Positions 6,302 to 11,559 of a stretch of DNA of 11,559 nt are shown here, one piece after another; position 1 is the stretch's first letter; each line of letters begins with the position of its first letter. Origin of the DNA: an uncultured Myxococcales bacterium (GTDB lineage Bacteria; Myxococcota_A; UBA9042); contig CAIXAA010000691.1 in the NCBI GenBank assembly GCA_903917305.1, positions 1 to 11,559 of the forward strand, given 5' to 3'. The notes under the pieces were generated by a model that ran no database searches, was not told where the DNA came from, and was given only the letters and a program-made list of their open reading frames with translations. Both the position numbers and the translations under genes were made by a program.

Positions 6302-7560
6302 GTTCGTGGCGCACGTCCCTGCGCGACGCCTTGCAGGCGGGATTTCGCAGCGTCGGCGAAGGCTCCAAGGGCCCGCCGGACCGGCAGCGCGGCGTGGCGC
6401 TGCTCCTGGCGCTCACGGCGATCGCGATCCTGTCGATCTTCTCGCTCGAGTTCACGTACCAATCGCAAGTGGCGGTGCGCACCAGCGGCTATGTCGAGGC
6501 CGAGATCGAGGCGCACCTGCACGCGCGCGCGGCGGTGGAGCTGGCGGGGCTGGTCATCGGCTCGACCGACATCGTCGAGTCGATCATCGCCAAGTACGCG
6601 ACCATGCTGGGAGGTCGCAAGCCGCAGATCTCGACCGCGGCCTACGCCTGCGAGTTCGTCAACGCGTTCTGCGAAGGCAAGATGGTCCTGATGGGCCTGG
6701 AACTCGTGAACCTGCAAGGGCGCGAGGCGGTCGGCTTGAAGCGCGGCACCTGCGGCTGCACGAGCGGCGACGAGGACGGGCGCATCAACATCAACCGCGT
6801 CGGAGACTTGAACCAGAAGCAGGCCGTGTTCGACACGCTGTACAAGCTGCTGGAGCGCAACGAGGGCGTCACGCAAGTCGGCGATCTCGACAAGGACATG
6901 GCCAACCTGGCGCTGAACATCATCGACTGGGCGGACAAGGACCAGCTGCGCACGGACATCGACCCGGCGACGCGGCGGCTGATTGAGGGAAGCGGCGCGG
7001 AAGGCGCGGCGTACCGGCGGCAAGGCTACAAGTCCAAGGACGCGCCGTACGACACGACCGAGGAAGTGCGCCTGGTCGAGGGCATGACGGACCCGCTGTG
7101 GTGCAAGTTGAAGGATCAGCTGACGGTCTATTCGACGGAGAAGCTGAACGTGAACACGGCGCCCATCGAGGTCATCAAGGCGCTGATCTGCAAGAACCTG
7201 GCGAACCCCGCGAATGAACTGATTGCCTGTGCGCGCGGCTACCAGCAGCAGGCGTTCATTCCAGTCAACGTCGTCGGGCAATACATGGAAACTTGTCGGG
7301 TCTTGAAGAAGATCATGTTCAGTCCGCCGTTTGCCAACACCGGGCGCTTCGTGCAGTTCTTCGACAAGCTCGGCACGGTGCTGCCGGCGGACTATGCGCA
7401 AGTGCTGCAGATCAACCACGGCAAGATGCTCGACGACATCGGAACCAGCGGCAAGATCGTGCGCATCTCCGCGTACGGCACGAGCGGACAAGTCCAGAAG
7501 AAAATCACGGCTTTGCTCGATACGGGATCACAGAAGTACGTCTACTGGCGCGAGGACTGA
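6298..7560 (+). CDS. gspK: Minor pseudopilin GspK
   Basis: A 420-residue product. GspK is the largest minor pseudopilin and caps the pseudopilus tip with GspI and GspJ. The leader is long (32 residues, ending PDRQRG), and the helix is VALLLALTAIAILSIFSLEF. At +5 there is Leu in place of Glu, as is typical of GspK. The body has the family's HARAAVELAGLVIGS segment after the helix. It also has an acidic DEDGRININ motif, NIIDWADKD at the middle, and KLNVNTAP at 282-289, a hallmark of GspK. Eight cysteines lie in the periplasmic part (ACEF, FCEG, TCGC, LWCK, ICK, ACAR, TCRV), so several disulfides are possible. The ATG overlaps the gspJ stop as ATGA, with GGGAGG at 6286-6291, 6 bases upstream. 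The length exceeds typical enterobacterial GspK (about 320-330). Confidence 0.95.
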   Translation: MSSWRTSLRDALQAGFRSVGEGSKGPPDRQRGVALLLALTAIAILSIFSLEFTYQSQVAVRTSGYVEAEIEAHLHARAAVELAGLVIGSTDIVESIIAKYATMLGGRKPQISTAAYACEFVNAFCEGKMVLMGLELVNLQGREAVGLKRGTCGCTSGDEDGRININRVGDLNQKQAVFDTLYKLLERNEGVTQVGDLDKDMANLALNIIDWADKDQLRTDIDPATRRLIEGSGAEGAAYRRQGYKSKDAPYDTTEEVRLVEGMTDPLWCKLKDQLTVYSTEKLNVNTAPIEVIKALICKNLANPANELIACARGYQQQAFIPVNVVGQYMETCRVLKKIMFSPPFANTGRFVQFFDKLGTVLPADYAQVLQINHGKMLDDIGTSGKIVRISAYGTSGQVQKKITALLDTGSQKYVYWRED

Positions 7561-7575
7561 TCGCCGCAGGCGATC
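7559..7575 (+). other. Perfect 7-bp inverted repeat at the gspK-gspL junction
   Basis: GATCGCC at 7559-7565 and GGCGATC at 7569-7575 are exact inverted copies around a GCA loop. The left arm uses the last two bases of the gspK stop codon. No U-run follows, so it does not look like an intrinsic terminator. It sits in the only intergenic gap of notable length in the operon (39 bases) and may form an mRNA stem-loop. This is read from the sequence, and its function is unknown. Confidence 0.5.
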
Positions 7576-7590
7576 TTCCTGGGAAAAGCG

Positions 7591-7595
7591 AAGGA
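7591..7595 (+). promoter_or_regulatory. Ribosome binding site of gspL
   Basis: AAGGA at 7591-7595 lies only 4 bases before the ATG at 7600. This spacing is short, but it is the only good Shine-Dalgarno match in the gap and it supports ATG 7600, whose product starts directly with the actin-fold motif. Confidence 0.55.
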
Positions 7596-7599
7596 TCTC

Positions 7600-9642
7600 A
7601 TGGCACACAGAATCCTGGGGCTCGACATCGGCAACCGCGGCATCAAGCTCGCCATCGTCGACAAGACGTTGCGCGTGGCGGCGCTGACCGGTTGGGACGA
7701 GGAGCCGATTCCCGCGGGTGCGGACGACACGGTGCGCAGCGAAGCGCTGCGGCGGCTGCTGGCGCGCAATGCGCGGCCGGACGACGTGCTGTCGACCGGT
7801 CTGCCGGCGCAGCTCTGCCTGCACCGCACGCTGATGTTCCCGTTCCGCGACGACAAGGCGATCGCCGAGGCGGTGGGCTTCGAGCTGGAGAACCACATCC
7901 CGACGCCGCTGTCCGATCTCATCATCGGCCACGTCACGCTGCGCGAGAAGGATGGCCAGAGCGAGGTGCTGGCGGTGGCGGCGCCACGCGGCAAGGTCGA
8001 GCGGCAGCTGGAGATGCTCAAGGGCGCCGGCCTGGACGCGCGCCGTTTGAACCTGAATTCGCTGAGCTATGCCAGCCTGGTGCGCAGCCTGCCGGACATG
8101 GCGACCGGCACGACGATGCTGGTGGACATCGGGACGCGCACCTCCGAGGTGGTGGTGCTGGAAGACGGGCGCACGCAGTTCCTGCGCAGCCTGTCCGTGG
8201 GCGCCGAGCACATCGCGGAGCTGATGGCGGTGCACCTGCCGCCGCCGGGTGGGCATGTGTCGCTGCTGCTGGAGGAGCAAGGGCTTCTGCTCTCCCCGGG
8301 CGAGACGCCGGACACGCCGGAGGAGCGCGAGCGCAACGACGCCACCGCCGCGGCCATGGCCCCGCTGCTGCGCGAGCTGCGCCAGACCATGGCGGCCTGG
8401 CTGCGCAAGAGCCACACGCGGCCGGATCGGCTGCTGGTGACGGGCGGCATGACGCGGCTGCGCGGCCTGCTGGACTACCTCGAGTACAACCTGGGCATGG
8501 CGGTGATGCCGGTGCGCCTCGGGGACCTGGCGCACGTGCAAGTGCCGAATGTGGCGCAGCTCAGCGAGACGGGCGCGCTGGCGGTGGCCCTGGCGCTGGA
8601 GGCTGCCGATGCGCGCGCCGACCAGAACGTCGACTTTCGCCAGGGCGAGCTGGCCTACGAGGGCGATTTCCAGGTCCTGCGCGCGCGACTGCCGCAGATC
8701 GCTGCGTTTTTCGTGATCGCCCTGTGCCTGCTGGGCATCCGCACCAGCCTGACGTACCGCGCGCTGCTGACCGAAGAGACGCAGCAGTTCACGCAGATGC
8801 AGTCGGTGTCCAAGGCGGTGACGGGCAAGACTGCCCACAGTTTCGAGGAGTTGCGCAAGGAGTTGGGCCGCGAGCCCAAGGTTGACATGGCGGGGTTGTA
8901 CCCGGACATGTCGGCGTTCAAGGTGCTGGAAGAGATTTCGAAGATCATTGACAAAGTGACCGAACCGCCGGACTTCGTGCCGCCGGGCGGTCCGGGCGAT
9001 CCGGGGCTGCCGCAGGTGGAGGCGCGCACGCCGCCGGACTTGGGGCGCATGGCGGACCCGGCAATGATGGGTCGTCAAGGGTTCCGAGGCGTTCCGGGGC
9101 TGAACGGCGCGCCGCCGATCCGCGGCGCGGTGAGCCAGGCAGACGATGACGCGGGCGACACCAGCCCGTCGCGGCACCGCCGCGCGATCGTGCCGAAGGT
9201 GCCGACGGATCCGGGCAGCACGCTGACGCCGCCGCCGGCAGGTGGGCGACCGGGTGCCGCGGGCGCGCCGGGCGATGCCGGCGAGGGCGGCGACAAGCCG
9301 GAGAAGGACGGCCCGTTCACCGGCCACAAGATCGAGCTGTCCGCGATGCAGATCGAGCGCAACAACGCGACGATCCGCGGCGATGCCGACTCGCAGGACG
9401 CGCTGCTGGCGCTGCAGCAGGCGATCGACGCGCACCGCTGCTTCGGCAAGGCCAAGTCGTCCGCGGACCGCATCACGTTCGAGCGGCACCGCGACTGGTT
9501 CAAGTTCACGATTCAATTCGAGATTGCCTGCCCGCAAGCGGACGCCGTACCGGCCAAGGGCAAGAAAGGCGACAAGGGCGACGCGGACGGTGCCAAGGCC
9601 GGCAAGGCCAAGGCTGATGAAGCGAGTGACGAAGAAGAATAG
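7600..9642 (+). CDS. gspL: GspL: PilM-like actin-fold domain, membrane segment and periplasmic domain
   Basis: A 680-residue inner-membrane protein that links GspE to the periplasmic platform. Residues 1 to about 350 are an actin-like/PilM fold. It has a phosphate-1 motif GLDIGNRGIK at 7-16, a phosphate-2 motif LVDIGTRTSE at 174-183, and an adenosine motif LLVTGGMTRLRGLL starting at 278. One membrane segment spans about 366-383 (QIAAFFVIALCLLGI). A coiled, PilN-like periplasmic stretch follows, with SAFKVLEEISKIIDKV before residue 456. Residues 456-575 form a Pro/Gly/Ala-rich linker. A small C-terminal domain (about 577-653), probably ferredoxin-like, ends in a Lys-rich then acidic tail (SDEEE). 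Classical GspL is about 380-400 residues, so this one is much longer. PilM is an alternative name for the first half, but the neighbours gspK and gspM make GspL the better call. Confidence 0.88.
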   Translation: MAHRILGLDIGNRGIKLAIVDKTLRVAALTGWDEEPIPAGADDTVRSEALRRLLARNARPDDVLSTGLPAQLCLHRTLMFPFRDDKAIAEAVGFELENHIPTPLSDLIIGHVTLREKDGQSEVLAVAAPRGKVERQLEMLKGAGLDARRLNLNSLSYASLVRSLPDMATGTTMLVDIGTRTSEVVVLEDGRTQFLRSLSVGAEHIAELMAVHLPPPGGHVSLLLEEQGLLLSPGETPDTPEERERNDATAAAMAPLLRELRQTMAAWLRKSHTRPDRLLVTGGMTRLRGLLDYLEYNLGMAVMPVRLGDLAHVQVPNVAQLSETGALAVALALEAADARADQNVDFRQGELAYEGDFQVLRARLPQIAAFFVIALCLLGIRTSLTYRALLTEETQQFTQMQSVSKAVTGKTAHSFEELRKELGREPKVDMAGLYPDMSAFKVLEEISKIIDKVTEPPDFVPPGGPGDPGLPQVEARTPPDLGRMADPAMMGRQGFRGVPGLNGAPPIRGAVSQADDDAGDTSPSRHRRAIVPKVPTDPGSTLTPPPAGGRPGAAGAPGDAGEGGDKPEKDGPFTGHKIELSAMQIERNNATIRGDADSQDALLALQQAIDAHRCFGKAKSSADRITFERHRDWFKFTIQFEIACPQADAVPAKGKKGDKGDADGAKAGKAKADEASDEEE

Positions 9643-9651
9643 GGGGAATCG

Positions 9652-10332
9652 ATGGTTGCGATCATCGCAATGAAGTTCGGGCGCATCGGCGCCATGTTCG
9701 AGCGGATGAGCGACCGCGAACGCCAGATCGTGTTCGGCGGCATCGCGATGGTCACGCTCGCGGGCCTCGTCCTGGGCTCGGTCCTCGTGTCGCGGCGCGT
9801 CAGTGCGCTGGAAGAGGAAGTGACGACGAACGAAGCCTCGCTGCACGAGATCACCGAGCTGGCGCCGCTCTACCTGGCGCGCGTCGCCGAGGAGAAGGCG
9901 GTCGAGCAGCAGCTGGACCGCGCGTCCAAGGAATCGCTGCAGGCCACCGTGCTGGGCATCGCCAAGACCGTGTCGTTCGAGCGCAAGGATCCGGACGGCA
10001 ACCCGACGACGGAAAAGCTGAGCGATACCATCAAGTTCTCCAACGCGACGGAGATCCTGGCGGAGCTGACGCACAAGCAGAAGAAGGGCGCCAAGCACAC
10101 GTCGAAGAAGCAGAAGTCGGGCAAGCAGGTGTTTTTGTCGAGCATCGACGCGGTGTTCCAAGGCGTGCCGGATGAGGCGCTGATGCGCTTCCTGGCCAAG
10201 CTGGAGACGCACCCGGATCCGATGTTCGGCCTGACGCTGGACATCAGCCGCACCGGCACGAGCCGCGATCAGTTCCAAGCCACCATCAAGATTGGTCAAT
10301 TCCGCTTCGGCAACATGGAGGACAGCGAGTGA
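9652..10332 (+). CDS. gspM: Type II secretion inner-membrane protein GspM
   Basis: A 226-residue single-pass (bitopic) inner-membrane protein that partners GspL in the assembly platform. A short cytoplasmic N-terminus contains MSDRERQ, matching the S-x-RER motif typical of GspM just before its helix. The membrane segment spans about 27-47 (IVFGGIAMVTLAGLVLGSVLV), and a coiled-coil-like region (VSALEEEVTTNEASLHEI) follows. The C-terminal part, with DAVFQGVPDEALMRFLAKLE and then FGLTLDISRTG, fits the small ferredoxin-like periplasmic domain of GspM. Residues 141-158 are a basic insert with eight lysines, two histidines and no acidic residue. The start has AGGGGGA at 9641-9647, partly overlapping the gspL TAG. 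ATG 9670 is a possible alternative start six residues later. The primary sequence of GspM is poorly conserved, so topology and operon position carry much of the call. Confidence 0.87.
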   Translation: MVAIIAMKFGRIGAMFERMSDRERQIVFGGIAMVTLAGLVLGSVLVSRRVSALEEEVTTNEASLHEITELAPLYLARVAEEKAVEQQLDRASKESLQATVLGIAKTVSFERKDPDGNPTTEKLSDTIKFSNATEILAELTHKQKKGAKHTSKKQKSGKQVFLSSIDAVFQGVPDEALMRFLAKLETHPDPMFGLTLDISRTGTSRDQFQATIKIGQFRFGNMEDSE

Positions 10333-11559
10333 ACCGCCTGCTTGCTCATCCGCGCGTCCTGGCCGTCCTGCAATGGACCGGCTACACGCTGTTTTTCCTG
10401 ATGGTCCTGATCCTGTGCGTGCCGCTGACGTTTCCGACGCGGCAACTGCGCGGCTTCATCGCGCGGCAGGCGCGCGCCCAGGGCTATCCGCTGGAGATCG
10501 AGAACCTCGCGCTGCACGGGCTGGGGGGCATCGAGATCGGCGGCGTGCGCGTGACGCTGCCGGGCAAGCCAGGGCAGCCGGGCGAGAACGGCGCGATGAC
10601 GCCGGACATCCCGGAGACCGAGCTCAAGATCGACAAGCTGACGGCGCGCGTGGCGTTGCTGCCGGCGCTGTTCGGCAAGAAGATCGACGTGACGTTCGAC
10701 ATCGACGCGGGCGGCGGCCACATGGAGGGCGGGCACGTCGTCAAGAAGGGCGACGTCATCGACTTCGACATTGCCAAGATTACGGACTTTTCGCTGGGCG
10801 AGATGGGCCTGGGCTCGCGGGTGCTGGCCGGCCAGAAGCTGACGGGCGAGCTGGACGGCAGCATGGCGGGCAACGTCAAGGTGCACTGGGGCGGCAGCAC
10901 GGAGGACATGACCGGCAGCGTGGATCTGGAGATGGCGGACGCGATCCTGCGCTCCCCGGAGCTGGCGCTGGAAGGCGGGCTCAAGCTGACGGATCTGGCG
11001 ATGGGCACCGTGACGATCAAGGTGCGCATGAACCTCAAGTCGCAGATCCCGCTGCTGGCGACGCAGCACGGCAGCGACAAGTCGACCGTCATCCACATCG
11101 AACAGATGGAAGCGATTGGCGATCAGCTGGAGCTGGTGACGGAGGAGAGCTCGCACATCCTGATTCCGCCGGGCAAGGGCGGATGGAAGGCCGCGACGAT
11201 CCAGCTGCATTTTGCGTTCGCGCTGCCGGACAAGAAGGTGGCGGACGCCAAGGCGAAGGGCGAGGGCAAGGGCGAGGCCAAGCCGGACCAGAGCGATCGG
11301 CTCAAGTGGGCGTCGATCATCACGATGGCGGGGGCGAAGCTCAAGCCTTTCGAGCGCAACGGCTTCTACGGCATGACCTGCACCGGGCCGCTGGCGCGGC
11401 CGCAGTGCCGGCCCGCCGTGCCGCAGGTGACCGTGGGCACGCGCGCCAAGACCGATGGGCTGCCGCACCCGGCGGGCGAGGAGAAGAAGCCTGGCGACGC
11501 GGCCAAGCCCGAGGAGAAGGAGCCGGTCATCGTGCCGCCGACGCCGGCGATGCAGCCGA
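10329..11559 (+). CDS. gspN: GspN, AsmA-like T2SS accessory protein (3' end beyond window)
   Basis: A GTG at 10329 overlaps the gspM stop as GTGA and opens a frame of 410 codons with no stop before the window edge. The last base starts a codon beginning with A, so the gene continues. After VNRLLAHPRV there is a membrane segment at about 10-33 (VLAVLQWTGYTLFFLMVLILCVPL). A periplasmic region then shows the AsmA/GspN pattern, with an FPTRQLRGFIARQARAQGY helix and a YPLEIENLALHGLGGIEIGGVRV strand pair. Further strands include KIDKLTARVALLPALFGKKI and GSMAGNVKVHWGG. These resemble the GspN of deltaproteobacteria and Leptospira, not just enterobacterial GspN. Residues 300-326 and 380-410 are Lys/Glu/Ala/Pro-rich low-complexity segments. 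GspN is accessory and absent from many T2SS. Its role is inferred to be in envelope assembly or lipid handling and is not settled. Confidence 0.85.
   Translation, partial: MNRLLAHPRVLAVLQWTGYTLFFLMVLILCVPLTFPTRQLRGFIARQARAQGYPLEIENLALHGLGGIEIGGVRVTLPGKPGQPGENGAMTPDIPETELKIDKLTARVALLPALFGKKIDVTFDIDAGGGHMEGGHVVKKGDVIDFDIAKITDFSLGEMGLGSRVLAGQKLTGELDGSMAGNVKVHWGGSTEDMTGSVDLEMADAILRSPELALEGGLKLTDLAMGTVTIKVRMNLKSQIPLLATQHGSDKSTVIHIEQMEAIGDQLELVTEESSHILIPPGKGGWKAATIQLHFAFALPDKKVADAKAKGEGKGEAKPDQSDRLKWASIITMAGAKLKPFERNGFYGMTCTGPLARPQCRPAVPQVTVGTRAKTDGLPHPAGEEKKPGDAAKPEEKEPVIVPPTPAMQP

Noticed and set aside
5863..7491. 542-codon open frame on the minus strand
   Set aside because: It is antisense to gspJ and gspK, with a composition typical of a shadow frame and no motif.
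7559..7575. Intrinsic terminator after gspK
   Set aside because: The stem is short and no U-run follows, and gspL continues the same operon immediately.
7293..8885. 530-codon + strand frame overlapping gspK and gspL
   Set aside because: The product is low in hydrophobic residues and very rich in Ala, Gly and Arg. The true gspL frame in the same place has PilM-type motifs.
7528..10299. 923-codon open frame on the minus strand
   Set aside because: It lies exactly opposite gspL and gspM, which have clear family motifs and ribosome binding sites. Its product is rich in Arg, His, Leu and Gln with no recognisable domain, as expected for a high-GC antisense shadow.

Overview
This window holds one continuous type II secretion system (T2SS, general secretory pathway) operon, all on the + strand. 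The order is gspD (3' end only), gspE, gspF, gspG, gspH, gspI, gspJ, gspK, gspL, gspM and gspN (5' part only). The base composition is high in G+C. Several features point to a deltaproteobacterium in the broad sense, most likely a Myxococcota-like lineage: a GspN of the AsmA-like, deltaproteobacterial/Leptospira type, a PilM-like GspL, and lysine/alanine/aspartate-rich low-complexity tails. That taxonomic placement is an inference from family resemblance and was not searched.

Layout. Positions 1-342 are the C-terminal tail of the secretin GspD, ending in a Lys-rich repeat tract. The gspD stop abuts gspE (343-2067), the cytoplasmic ATPase. gspF (2075-3337) is the inner-membrane platform protein. 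Five pseudopilins follow: GspG (major, start probably 3374), then GspH, GspI, GspJ and GspK (minor, tip complex). After a 39-base gap with a small inverted repeat come gspL (7600-9642), a PilM-like actin-fold domain joined to a membrane segment and a periplasmic domain, then gspM (9652-10332). gspN starts at GTG 10329 and runs open off the right edge. There is no intergenic stretch longer than about 40 bases, and no promoter, terminator, RNA gene, mobile element or CRISPR array was seen.

How the genes work together. GspE hydrolyses ATP and, through GspF and GspL/GspM, drives assembly of a periplasmic pseudopilus of GspG capped by GspH-I-J-K. The pseudopilus pushes folded exoproteins out through the GspD secretin. 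GspN is an accessory envelope protein. Start/stop overlaps of 4 bases (ATGA or GTGA) at G-H, H-I, I-J, J-K and M-N imply tight translational coupling. gspC is not in the window.

The region is a standard T2SS operon rather than a new system. The unusual points are lineage-specific decorations. They include charged low-complexity tracts in GspD, GspH, GspL, GspM and GspN, a large insertion in GspI, Pro-Gly-Met tails on both GspI and GspJ, and a GspL that keeps PilM-like nucleotide-binding motifs and carries a ~120-residue Pro/Gly linker. GspG also has a cysteine pair bracketing its predicted calcium loop.
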